Below are positions 1 through 7,592 of a stretch of 64,000 bases of DNA, piece by piece. Source of the DNA: MR-S7 sp000400995 (GTDB taxonomy: Bacteria > Pseudomonadota > Gammaproteobacteria > Burkholderiales > Burkholderiaceae_C). The position numbers and the translations under genes were made by a program. Every line of letters starts with the position of its first letter. Position 1 is the first letter of the stretch. The notes under the pieces were generated by a model. That model saw only the letters and a program-made list of their open reading frames with translations, was not told the DNA's origin and did no database searches. The stretch is taken from assembly GCF_045291395.1 (NCBI RefSeq), contig NZ_CP152342.1:186001-250000 (forward strand), in the 5' to 3' direction.

Positions 1-206
1 TGGGCGTCGGTGTAGAACAGGTCGGTGCCGATGCGCACCTCGTACAGGCCCTTCATCGGCGTGGGGCGCACTTCGTCGATCTGCTGCAACTGGGGGATGC
101 GTTCGCCCAGGGTCTTGCGGATCGCCGCGTCCTGCGCGCTGGCGCCCAGGCTGGTGGAGAGGGCCGCGGCGGCGAGCAGGGTGGGGAGGAGTTTCATGGT
201 CTTCAT
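1..206 (-). CDS. dsbC: DsbC-type thiol:disulfide interchange protein, N-terminal fragment
   Basis: The gene runs off the left edge, so only about 68 codons are present. A signal peptide (MKTMKLLPTLLAAAALSTS, ending GASA) is followed by the start of a DsbC-type dimerisation domain with GERIPQLQQIDEVR and PMKGLYEVRIGTDLFYTDA. DsbC isomerises wrong disulfides in the periplasm; the thioredoxin domain with the CxxC pair would lie outside the window. Start at 206 is the first ATG; an in-frame ATG at 197 is equally possible, and neither has a clear ribosome binding site. It lies 19 bases downstream of the hydroxylase gene on the same strand, so the two may be co-transcribed. Confidence 0.8.
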   Translation of the reverse strand, partial: MKTMKLLPTLLAAAALSTSLGASAQDAAIRKTLGERIPQLQQIDEVRPTPMKGLYEVRIGTDLFYTDA

Positions 207-225
207 TCGGAGAGTGTTCGTTCGG

Positions 226-1362
226 TCAGCGCGCGCCCATGGCCTGGCGGGCCACCCAGTGCTTGAGCGGTCCGCTGCGCTCGAAGCCCTTCATGCCCCA
301 GTTGCGCAGCGCGGCCAGGGCGCTCTCGCGGCGGGTAAAGAGCTGCTGCAGGCCGTCCATGACCAGCCCCATGGGCAGCAGCGCAGCCTTGCGCTCGCGC
401 TCGTAGCGGCGCAGCGGGCGCGGGTCGCTCAAGGCGCGCCAGGGCTCGCGCGCATGCAGCACGCGCGCCAGCGCCTGCGCGTCGGCCAGGCCCAGGTTCA
501 GCCCCTGGCCGGCCAGCGGGTGCACGTTGTGCGCGGCATCGCCCGCCAGCGCCCAGGCCTGCCGGGCCTGCCCGGGCAGCAGCCCGCACCAGTGGCGCGC
601 CTGGGCCTGCTGCAGCGGCCAGCTGGCGCGCGGGGCGATCATGCGCAGCGCGCCCAGCGCGCCGCGGCTCGCTTCGTGCAGGTGGTGGGTGAAAGTGTCG
701 TCATCGGCGTGCAGCCATTCGGTGGCGCGCTCCTGGGGAACTGACCACACCACGGCCACGGAGTTCCCCTGCGCGCCTTCCAGGGGCAGGAAAGCGAGGA
801 TGCCGCCGTCGGCCAGGAACCACTGGCGCGCCGCCTGGCCGTGGGGCTGCTCGCACACCAGGCGCGTGGCGATGGCGTGCTGGGCGTAGGGCGTCACGTC
901 AAATTCCACGCCGAACTCCGCGCGCGTGCGGCTGGCGCGGCCCTCGCAGACCACGGTGAGCGGCGCGGCCACGGGCGCCTCCACCGCCTCCACCAGCGGC
1001 TGGTAGCGCACGGCCTCGGCCAAGCGCGCCTCCAGCGCGGGCACGTCGACGATCCAGGCGAGTGCGTCGCTGCCTTGCTGCGCGGCGTCGAAATGCACCG
1101 CGCCGTCCTGGTCGGCCTGCACCTGCATCTGCCGCACCGCTGTGGCGTGCTGCGCATCCGGCCAGCCGCGCACGGACTCCAGCAGCGCGCGCGAGGCGGC
1201 ATTGAGTGCATAAGCACGCACGTCTTCGCGCACGTCCTCCTGCGCCGGGCGCGCGGGCGGCGCCACCAGCGCCACGCGCAGCCGGTCGCGGGCCAGCAAG
1301 AGTGCCAAGGTGCGGCCCACCACGCCCGCGCCGCGGATACATACGTCAAAAGTCTGCGCCAT
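226..1362 (-). CDS. UbiH/UbiF-family FAD-dependent monooxygenase
   Basis: A 378-residue flavoprotein hydroxylase of the family that hydroxylates the ubiquinone ring. The N-terminus carries the dinucleotide-binding motif GAGVVGRTLALLLA (about residues 10-23), and the C-terminal half holds the FAD ribityl-binding block GDAAHNVHPLAGQGLNLG, diagnostic of UbiH/UbiF/VisC proteins. Which ring position it acts on cannot be decided from sequence alone. Its start at 1362 faces the MOSC gene across a 54-base divergent gap. It is followed at once by dsbC, an arrangement suggesting one transcript. Confidence 0.85.
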   Translation of the reverse strand: MAQTFDVCIRGAGVVGRTLALLLARDRLRVALVAPPARPAQEDVREDVRAYALNAASRALLESVRGWPDAQHATAVRQMQVQADQDGAVHFDAAQQGSDALAWIVDVPALEARLAEAVRYQPLVEAVEAPVAAPLTVVCEGRASRTRAEFGVEFDVTPYAQHAIATRLVCEQPHGQAARQWFLADGGILAFLPLEGAQGNSVAVVWSVPQERATEWLHADDDTFTHHLHEASRGALGALRMIAPRASWPLQQAQARHWCGLLPGQARQAWALAGDAAHNVHPLAGQGLNLGLADAQALARVLHAREPWRALSDPRPLRRYERERKAALLPMGLVMDGLQQLFTRRESALAALRNWGMKGFERSGPLKHWVARQAMGAR

Positions 1363-1416
1363 GCGCGGGATTGTAGGAGGGCACAATCGGCGCCCCTGCA
1401 ACCGCGGAGCGCCACC

Positions 1417-2283
1417 GTGTTTCGTCCTGACCACGACCTGGCCGGCACCATCGCCCGGCTGTTCATCCACCCCGTCAAGTCCTGCGCCGGCATCGAGGTG
1501 CGCGAGGCCTTGCTGACCGACACCGGCCTGGACCTCGACCGTGCCTGGATGGTGGTGGACCCGCAGGGCGTCTTCCTCACCCAGCGCGACTGGCCGCGCA
1601 TGGCGCTGGTGCGCCCCGAGCTGCGCAGCAGCGACCTGGTGCTGCGCGCCCCCGGCATGCTGGCGCTGCACCTGTCGCTGGACCGCGTGGAGCAGCCCGC
1701 CACCGTGCGCGTGTGGGACGACACCGTGCCCGCCTGGGACATGGGCGCGGTCGCGGCGCAGTGGTTCACCGACTTCCTCGGCACACCCTGCCGCCTGGTG
1801 CGCTTCGATCCGGCCCACCGTCGCCTGTCGAGCCTGAAGTGGACGGGCGGCGTGGAGGCGCCCAACCAGTTCGCCGACGGCTTTCCGGTGCTGGTGGCCA
1901 GCCAGGCGTCGCTCGACGGCCTCAACGAGCGGCTCGCCGCTGGCGGCCACGCGGCCGTGGGCATGGAGCGCTTCCGGCCCAACCTGGTGATCGCCGGCGT
2001 GGAGGCGCACGACGAAGACCGCATCGACGGCCTGCACATCCTCGCGGACGGGGGCGAGGCATGGCTGCAGCACGTCAAGCCCTGCACGCGCTGCCCCATC
2101 CCCGACATCGACCCCGCCACGGCGCAGCGCGGCACGGCGGTGGGCGACACGCTGCGCGGCTACCGGCAGGACGCGCGCATGAACGGCGGCATCACCTTCG
2201 GCATGAACGCCATCGTGCGGGAGGGCGCGGGCCTGCTGCTGCGCGTGGGGCAGCCCGTGGCCGCCAATCTCAAATTCGACTGA
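1417..2283 (+). CDS. MOSC domain protein
   Basis: A 288-residue protein with the MOSC N-terminal beta-barrel (TIARLFIHPVKSCAGIEV, residues 10-27) and a C-terminal MOSC core containing RFRPNLVI and VKPCTRCPIPDIDP; the conserved cysteine of CTRC is the presumed sulfur-carrying residue. MOSC proteins handle molybdenum-cofactor-linked sulfur or N-hydroxylated compounds (YcbX/mARC type). The start is GTG at 1417, preceded by GGAG seven bases upstream; it gives the family's normal length and N-terminus. It is divergent from the hydroxylase gene. Confidence 0.8.
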   Translation: MFRPDHDLAGTIARLFIHPVKSCAGIEVREALLTDTGLDLDRAWMVVDPQGVFLTQRDWPRMALVRPELRSSDLVLRAPGMLALHLSLDRVEQPATVRVWDDTVPAWDMGAVAAQWFTDFLGTPCRLVRFDPAHRRLSSLKWTGGVEAPNQFADGFPVLVASQASLDGLNERLAAGGHAAVGMERFRPNLVIAGVEAHDEDRIDGLHILADGGEAWLQHVKPCTRCPIPDIDPATAQRGTAVGDTLRGYRQDARMNGGITFGMNAIVREGAGLLLRVGQPVAANLKFD

Positions 2284-2325
2284 ATAGAATCGCAGGCTTT
2301 CCCCAGAACACCTGAAAGCCCTGCC

Positions 2326-3420
2326 ATGAGCCTGAAATGCGGCATCGTGGGCCTGCCCAACGTGGGCAAGTCCACCCTCTTTAACGCCCTCACCAAGGCC
2401 GGCATCGCCGCCGAGAACTATCCCTTCTGCACCATCGAGCCCAACACCGGCGTGGTGGAAGTGCCCGACCCGCGCATGGCGCAGCTCGCCGAGATCGTCA
2501 GCCCCGAGCGCACCGTGCCCGCCATCGTCGAGTTCGTGGACATCGCGGGCCTGGTGGCCGGCGCGAGCAAGGGCGAGGGCCTGGGCAACCAGTTCCTCGC
2601 GCACATCCGCGAGACGGACGCCATCGTCAACGTGGTGCGCTGCTTCGAGGACCCGAACGTGATCCACGTCGCGGGCAAGGTGGATCCGATCGCCGACATC
2701 GAGGTCATCCAGACCGAGCTGTGCTTGGCCGACCTCGCCACCGTCGAGAAGGCCCTCAACCGCTACAGCAAGGCCGCCAAGAGCGGCAACGACAAGGAAG
2801 CGGCCAAGCTCGTGCAGCTCCTCACGCCCATCCAGGCCGCGCTCGACGAAGGCAAGCCCGCGCGCACCATCGAGGTGAGCAAGGAAGACGCGCCCCTGCT
2901 CAAGCAGTTCTGCCTCATCACCGCCAAGCCCGCCATGTTCGTGGGCAACGTGGCCGAGGACGGGTTCGAAAACAACCCGCTGCTCGACAAGCTCAAGGAC
3001 TACGCCGCCGCGCAGAACGCGCCCGTGGTGGCCATCTGCGCCAAGATCGAGGCCGAAATGGCCGAGATGAGCGACGACGACCGCGCCATGTTCCTGGAGG
3101 AAATGGGCCTGGCCGAGCCCGGCCTGAACCGCCTGATCCGCGCGGGCTATGGCCTGCTGGGCCTGCAGACCTACTTCACCGCCGGCGTGAAGGAGGTGCG
3201 CGCCTGGACCATCCACAAGGGCGACACCGCGCCCCAGGCCGCGGGCGTGATCCACGGCGATTTCGAGCGCGGCTTCATCCGCGCGCAGACCATCGCGTTC
3301 GACGACTTCATCCAGTACAAGGGCGAGCAGGGCGCCAAGGACGCGGGCAAGATGCGCGCCGAAGGCAAGGAATACGTCGTCAAGGATGGCGACGTGATGA
3401 ACTTCCTGTTCAACGTATGA
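2326..3420 (+). CDS. ychF: Redox-regulated ATPase/GTPase YchF (Obg-like)
   Basis: A 364-residue member of the universal YchF/OLA1 family, which binds ATP and associates with ribosomes. It has the P-loop GLPNVGKST (residues 8-16), switch region and DIAGLVAGASKGEGLGNQFL, and ends with a TGS domain closing in KEYVVKDGDVMNFLFNV. Full length, no anomalies. The stop overlaps the start of the isochorismate synthase gene (ATGA at 3417-3420), so the two are translationally coupled, which is an unusual partner for ychF. Confidence 0.97.
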   Translation: MSLKCGIVGLPNVGKSTLFNALTKAGIAAENYPFCTIEPNTGVVEVPDPRMAQLAEIVSPERTVPAIVEFVDIAGLVAGASKGEGLGNQFLAHIRETDAIVNVVRCFEDPNVIHVAGKVDPIADIEVIQTELCLADLATVEKALNRYSKAAKSGNDKEAAKLVQLLTPIQAALDEGKPARTIEVSKEDAPLLKQFCLITAKPAMFVGNVAEDGFENNPLLDKLKDYAAAQNAPVVAICAKIEAEMAEMSDDDRAMFLEEMGLAEPGLNRLIRAGYGLLGLQTYFTAGVKEVRAWTIHKGDTAPQAAGVIHGDFERGFIRAQTIAFDDFIQYKGEQGAKDAGKMRAEGKEYVVKDGDVMNFLFNV

Positions 3421-4586
3421 CGGCGCTGGAACAACCGGCCGACGGCTGGATGGTGGACGGGCTGGCGCACGGCGAGGTGTTCTTCGCCTCGCCCACGCTG
3501 CAGCAGCGCTCGCACGGCGTGCAGGACGCCGTGCGGGCCCACGAGCCGGTGAGTGCCGACGGCATCCGCCGGCTGTTCGCCAGCGCGCGCGAGGCGGGCA
3601 TCGCCCAGCCCGTGCTGTTCGGCCTGGTGCCGTTCGACACCGCGCGCAAGGCCAGCTTCACCATCGCGCCGCAGCTGCAGGCTGCACCCGTGCCGCCGCG
3701 CGGCGTGGCCGCGCCGGCAGGGCGCCGGCCGGCCGTGCTCCAGCGCCAGCCCGTGCCCGCGCCGGAGGTCTATGGCGACATGGTGCGCAAGGCGCTCGAT
3801 TTGTATGAGCAGGGCGGCGTGCGCAAGATCGTGCTGTCGCGCGCCATGGACGTGGAGCTGGACGCGCCCATCGAATACGCCGACGTGCTGCGCGACCTGC
3901 TGCGCCGCAATGCGCACGGCTACACCTTCGCCGTGCCCGCCTGGTCTGAAGATGCGGCCGCCGGCAAGCCCGCCGCCGTCATGCTCGGCGCCAGCCCCGA
4001 ACTGCTGGTGCGCCGCGAGGGCGACCGCGTGTTCATCAACCCGCTGGCCGGCTCCATCCCGCGCGTGGCCGATCCGGCCGAGGACCAGGCGCGCCGCGAG
4101 GGCCTGGCCGTCTCCGAGAAGGATCTGCGCGAGCACGGCTACGTGGTGAGCGACATCGTGCGCATCCTGCGCGCGCACTGCGACGACTTGGACGTGCCCG
4201 AGGGCCCGTCGGTGATCGGCACCGACGCGCTCTGGCATCTGTCCACCTTCATCACCGGGCGCCTGCGGAATCCCGCCGTGTCGGCGCTGGAGCTGGCCTG
4301 CGCGCTGCACCCCACGCCGGCCATCTGCGGCTTTCCCACGGCGCAGGCGTTCGCGCACATCCAGGCGCTGGAGCCGTTCGACCGCGAATACTTCGCCGGC
4401 CTGGTGGGCTGGCAGCGCGAGGGCGGTGACGGCGAATGGGCGCTGACGCTGCGCTGCGCGAAGTACGACGGCGACCGCTACCTGCGCCTCTACGCGGGTG
4501 CGGGCACGGTGGCCGGCTCCGACCCGGACAGCGAGATCCGAGAGACGGCGATGAAGATGGAAACCTTCATGCGCGCCATCGCCTGA
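3417..4586 (+). CDS. Isochorismate synthase
   Basis: A 389-residue chorismate-utilising enzyme expected to convert chorismate to isochorismate for menaquinone, salicylate or catecholate siderophores. Visible signatures are KIVLSRAM, the substrate loop ASPELLVRR, INPLAGSIPR, the catalytic-domain block ALHPTPAICGFPTAQAF and EPFDREYFAGLVGW followed by GDGEWALTLRCAKYDG. The last group separates isochorismate synthases from anthranilate and aminodeoxychorismate synthases. Nothing else for siderophore or menaquinone synthesis lies nearby. It overlaps ychF by four bases and ends 18 bases before a strong terminator. Confidence 0.88.
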   Translation: MTALEQPADGWMVDGLAHGEVFFASPTLQQRSHGVQDAVRAHEPVSADGIRRLFASAREAGIAQPVLFGLVPFDTARKASFTIAPQLQAAPVPPRGVAAPAGRRPAVLQRQPVPAPEVYGDMVRKALDLYEQGGVRKIVLSRAMDVELDAPIEYADVLRDLLRRNAHGYTFAVPAWSEDAAAGKPAAVMLGASPELLVRREGDRVFINPLAGSIPRVADPAEDQARREGLAVSEKDLREHGYVVSDIVRILRAHCDDLDVPEGPSVIGTDALWHLSTFITGRLRNPAVSALELACALHPTPAICGFPTAQAFAHIQALEPFDREYFAGLVGWQREGGDGEWALTLRCAKYDGDRYLRLYAGAGTVAGSDPDSEIRETAMKMETFMRAIA

Positions 4587-4604
4587 CGGCGGCGCGGCGC
4601 CCGC

Positions 4605-4643
4605 AAAAAGGCCTGCCAGCGCAATACGCTGGCAGGCCTTTTT
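4605..4643. terminator. Bidirectional rho-independent terminator
   Basis: A perfect 17-bp inverted repeat, aaaaaggcctgccagcg / cgctggcaggccttttt, with a 5-base loop at 4622-4626. It has an A-run before and a T-run after, so it can stop transcription from both sides. It sits between the convergent isochorismate synthase (+) and Bug protein (-) genes. Confidence 0.93.
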
Positions 4644-4657
4644 GCTGGCGAGGCGGA

Positions 4658-5638
4658 TCAGTTTTCCGCCAGGTTCAGCCGCTTGATCAGCGGCGACCAG
4701 CGCTGCAACTCCTCGGCCATGTATTGGCCGAAGGCTTCCGGCGAGGTGGGGGCCGGTTCCATGTGCATGGTCTTGAGGCGCTGGCCCACGGCCGGGGAGG
4801 CAAGGGCTTGGGTCAGGGCCGCATTGAGGCGGGTCTTCACGTCGGCCGGAATGCCGGCGGGCGCCACGAAGCCGATCCAGCCGGAGCCTTCCACGCCGGG
4901 GTAGCCCAGCTCGGCCATGGTGGGCGTGTCGGGCAGGAAGGACAGGCGCTTGGCCGACACGGCGGCGATGGCGCGCAGGCGGCCGTCCTGCACCATGGGC
5001 ATGGCTGCCACGGGGGGCAGGGCGGCGAAGGTGGTGTCGCCGCTCAGCAGCGAGGTGACGGCGTCGGGCGAGGACTTGTAGGGCACGTGCAGCGCCTTGC
5101 CGCCCACGCGGTCCAGCAGCAGTTCCACCGCCAGGTGCGACACGGTGCCCGCGCCGGTGCTGGGGAAGTTCAGCTTGGCGCCGGGCTTCTTCATTTCGGC
5201 CACCAGGTCGGGCAGCGACTTGATGGGCGAATTGGCGGGCACCACGAGCACGTTGTACTGGTGCACGGCCAGCGTGAGCGGCGTCAGGTCGGTGGCGGGC
5301 TTGTAGGGCAGGTTCTTGTAGATGACCGTGTTGTTCACCAGCGGGCCGGTGATGGAGACGCCGAAGGTGTAGCCGTCGGGCTTGGCCTTGGCGATGGCGT
5401 CGGTGCCCAGGTTGCCGCTGGCGCCGGGCTTGTTCTGCACCACGATGGTCTGCTGCAGGGTCTTGCCGGCCTCCTCGGCCACGGCGCGGGCCATGGTGTC
5501 GGGGCTGGAGCCGGGGCCGAACGGCACGATCAGCGTGAGGGGCTGCTTGGCGGGCCAGTCGGTGCCTTGGGCGCTGGCGCCGGCCACCAGGCCGAACGAC
5601 AGCAGGGCAGCGAGGCTGCGCAGGGCGAAGGATTTCAT
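4658..5638 (-). CDS. Bug/TctC-family tripartite tricarboxylate-type binding protein
   Basis: A 326-residue periplasmic solute-binding protein of the Bug family, very numerous in Bordetella and Comamonadaceae. It begins MKSFALRSLAALLSFGLVAG with a signal peptide cleaved after ASA, followed by WPAKQPLTLIVPFGPGSSPD and VVQNKPGASGNLG, typical of TctC. The start at 5638 is the ATG that yields the signal peptide at the N-terminus. No TctA/TctB membrane genes adjoin it, as is usual for orphan Bug proteins. The ligand is unknown. Confidence 0.88.
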   Translation of the reverse strand: MKSFALRSLAALLSFGLVAGASAQGTDWPAKQPLTLIVPFGPGSSPDTMARAVAEEAGKTLQQTIVVQNKPGASGNLGTDAIAKAKPDGYTFGVSITGPLVNNTVIYKNLPYKPATDLTPLTLAVHQYNVLVVPANSPIKSLPDLVAEMKKPGAKLNFPSTGAGTVSHLAVELLLDRVGGKALHVPYKSSPDAVTSLLSGDTTFAALPPVAAMPMVQDGRLRAIAAVSAKRLSFLPDTPTMAELGYPGVEGSGWIGFVAPAGIPADVKTRLNAALTQALASPAVGQRLKTMHMEPAPTSPEAFGQYMAEELQRWSPLIKRLNLAEN

Positions 5639-5769
5639 GTCGGGCGGTCTTTCGAGAGGGTCAGGAAGAAGAGGGCGAACGAGTGTAGCAGTGCGGATTC
5701 TGGGCATAAAAATGGGGCGTGGAGCCCGCCCACAAAGCGCAGTCCGCTACAGTAATGAGAGCGTGCAAG

Positions 5770-6303
5770 TCACGGCGTCCACAGGCCGGGCACGAGGTGC
5801 AGCAGCCCCGCCGTCATGGTCGTGTAGCGCAGCAGCTTGCCGATGGCCATGTACATCACGCAGGGCCAGAACGGCAGGCGCAGCCAGCCGGCCACGGCGC
5901 ACAGCGGGTCACCCACCACGGGCAGCCAGCTCAGCAGGCAGGTCTTGGCGCCCCAGCGGCGCAGCCACACGCGCGCGCGGCGCTCGGTGCGCGAGAGCTC
6001 GCGCGGCGCCCGGGCGCCCTCCAGCGGCAGGCCGTCCGCGCGGCGCGTGCGGGCGGCATGCCAGGCCTTGTGCGCGCCCAGGCCCATCCACCAGCTGATG
6101 GCGCCGCCCAGCGTGTTGCCGGCCGTAGCCACGAGCACGGCTGGCCAGAACAGCTCCGGGTTGAGCTTGACCAGCCCGAACACGGCAGGCTCCGAGCCGA
6201 GCGGCAGCAGCGTGGCCGAGACGAGCGAGACCACGAAGACCGTGGAGAGGCCGAACTGCGGCAGGGCCAGCCATTGCAGCAACTGGTGCATCCAGATTTC
6301 CAT
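5770..6303 (-). CDS. YqaA-type DedA/VTT membrane protein
   Basis: A 177-residue inner-membrane protein with a short VTT (SNARE-associated, DedA-like) domain. Features are a hydrophobic N-terminus (LSTVFVVSLVSATLLPLGSE), the family glycine motif AGNTLGGAISWWMGLGAH and a terminal segment GDPLCAVAGWLRLPFW. YqaA proteins are small relatives of the DedA lipid scramblase/transporter group; the substrate is not known. Its start codon is only 12 bases from the end of a 275-bp palindromic element, so that element forms its leader or promoter region. Confidence 0.8.
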   Translation of the reverse strand: MEIWMHQLLQWLALPQFGLSTVFVVSLVSATLLPLGSEPAVFGLVKLNPELFWPAVLVATAGNTLGGAISWWMGLGAHKAWHAARTRRADGLPLEGARAPRELSRTERRARVWLRRWGAKTCLLSWLPVVGDPLCAVAGWLRLPFWPCVMYMAIGKLLRYTTMTAGLLHLVPGLWTP

Positions 6304-6314
6304 GGAGGCGGAGT

Positions 6315-6589
6315 TTAGGGCGTGTCATCCCATGATTTCCCCACGCGAGGGGCATGCGGGCGGTGCAGTGCTAGGCGCGGTGAGTGCCGCGTAGCTCGGC
6401 TACGCAAGCGAGCCGCAACGACGCAATGCGCCGCCCGCATGCCCCTCCCTTCGGGCTGGCTGCGCAATGGGGCGTCTGCTTTGTCGCACGGCTTGCCAAT
6501 AGCTACGGCTATTGGCTGCGCCGCGCTTCGTGCATCCATCCCCATTGCGGGGCCAGCGCGTGGGGAAATCATGGGATGACACGCCCTAA
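6315..6589. mobile_element. MITE-like palindromic element with 33-bp perfect terminal inverted repeats
   Basis: The ends 6315-6347 (beginning ttagggcgtgtcatccc) and 6557-6589 (ending gggatgacacgccctaa) are exact reverse complements over 33 bases. Inside are further inverted repeats: an imperfect pair at about 6347-6371 and 6425-6449 (gaggggcatgcgggcgg / ccgcccgcatgcccctc) and a small hairpin gccaatagc/gctattggc near 6495-6516. Short frames exist on both strands but none resembles a transposase. This fits a non-autonomous element or a large REP-like structure. It fills most of the 358-base gap between the YqaA gene and the cytochrome gene. Confidence 0.8.
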
Positions 6590-6661
6590 GGGGCGCCCGT
6601 GCGCTCTTGTGCAGTCCGCGAGGGGTCTTGTATCGTGGGTGTTTTCGTACAGGAGGGAGCC

Positions 6662-7507
6662 ATGCCGGGAGTTTCATGCATGCGTTCGCCCAGCCGCTGG
6701 CGCGCCCTGGCCGCCCTGGCGTGCGTGTGGGCGCTGGCCGGCGCCCAGGCGGCCACGCTGGAGGTCGAAGGGCCGGGCGGCCGCCGGCAGTACGACGGTG
6801 CGGCGCTGGCTGGGCACGCGCAGGCGCGCGAGATCGACGTGCCGCGCGACGGGGCTTACCACCGCCCCATGCGCTGGCGCGCCGTGCCGCTGGCCGTGGT
6901 GCTGCAGGGCCTGGGCCTCACGCCGGCCGACACGCTGGAGGTGGTGGCCACCGACGGCTTCGTGGCGCAGCTGCCCGGCGCGCTGGCGCTGCGCACGGGC
7001 GCGGGGCAGCCCTGGCTGGCCGTGGAGCCGCAGGGCGCCCCTTGGCCCGCGCTGCCGGGCAAGGCCGCCGGGCCGGGGCCGTTCTACATCGTGTGGCCCG
7101 TGGCCACGGGGGTGTCGGACGAGCAGTGGCCCTACGCCGTCGCCCGCATGGCGGTGCGCGAGCCGCCGCAGCGCCGCTGGCCGCAGATCGACGTGGCCGC
7201 GCGGCTGCCGGCGGACGACCCCGCGCGGCGCGGGCTGTCCGTGTTCGTGGCCCAGTGCCTGGCCTGCCACACCCTGAACGGTGGCGGCGCGGCCACCATC
7301 GGCCCCGACCTGAACCAGCCCATGAGCCCGGTGGACTACTTCCAGCCGGCGGCGCTGCGCCGCCTGATCCGCGACCCGGCGAGCGTGCGCCACTGGCCCG
7401 GCCGGTCCATGCCGGCCTTCGGCCCGCAGCAGCTCGACGAGCGGGCGCTGGACGACCTCATCGCCTATCTGCGCCACATGGCGCAGAGGCGGCGCGTCGC
7501 CCCGTAG
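6662..7507 (+). CDS. Secreted monohaem cytochrome c with N-terminal molybdopterin-oxidoreductase-like domain
   Basis: A 281-residue exported protein. A signal peptide (RALAALACVWALAGAQA) is followed by about 150 residues resembling the fold of sulfite-oxidase-type domains (RPMRWRAVPLAVVLQGLGL, VVATDGFVAQLPG) but without a recognisable cofactor cysteine. The C-terminal class I cytochrome c domain has CLACHTLNGG and the likely axial methionine in SMPAFGPQQL. ATG 6662 is preceded by a strong AGGAGG at 6651-6656; ATG 6680 is an alternative. Function is unknown; it is probably a periplasmic electron carrier or small oxidoreductase. Confidence 0.75.
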   Translation: MPGVSCMRSPSRWRALAALACVWALAGAQAATLEVEGPGGRRQYDGAALAGHAQAREIDVPRDGAYHRPMRWRAVPLAVVLQGLGLTPADTLEVVATDGFVAQLPGALALRTGAGQPWLAVEPQGAPWPALPGKAAGPGPFYIVWPVATGVSDEQWPYAVARMAVREPPQRRWPQIDVAARLPADDPARRGLSVFVAQCLACHTLNGGGAATIGPDLNQPMSPVDYFQPAALRRLIRDPASVRHWPGRSMPAFGPQQLDERALDDLIAYLRHMAQRRRVAP

Positions 7508-7535
7508 CTGCTCCACCGTGGCCCCCGCAGGCATT

Positions 7536-7565
7536 TTGGTTGCTGAAATTTTGAGCAGGTACAAT
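7536..7565 (+). promoter_or_regulatory. Candidate sigma-70 promoter for dusB-fis
   Basis: A TACAAT -10 element at 7560-7565 lies 28 bases before the dusB start, with a weak -35 (ttggtt, 7536-7541) 18 bases upstream. The -10 is good and the -35 poor; dusB-fis promoters are commonly growth-rate regulated. Confidence 0.4.
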
Positions 7566-7592
7566 CCCGCCTCCCTCGCGCGTCCTCCCTCC

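Noticed and set aside
226..3255. A 1009-codon minus-strand open frame that includes the hydroxylase
   Set aside because: Only 226-1362 is the real gene; the rest is antisense to ychF and the MOSC gene, has low-complexity His/Gly/Ala/Arg composition and matches nothing.
6322..6582. Short open frames on both strands inside the palindromic element
   Set aside because: They mirror each other because of the inverted repeats and resemble no transposase or known protein.
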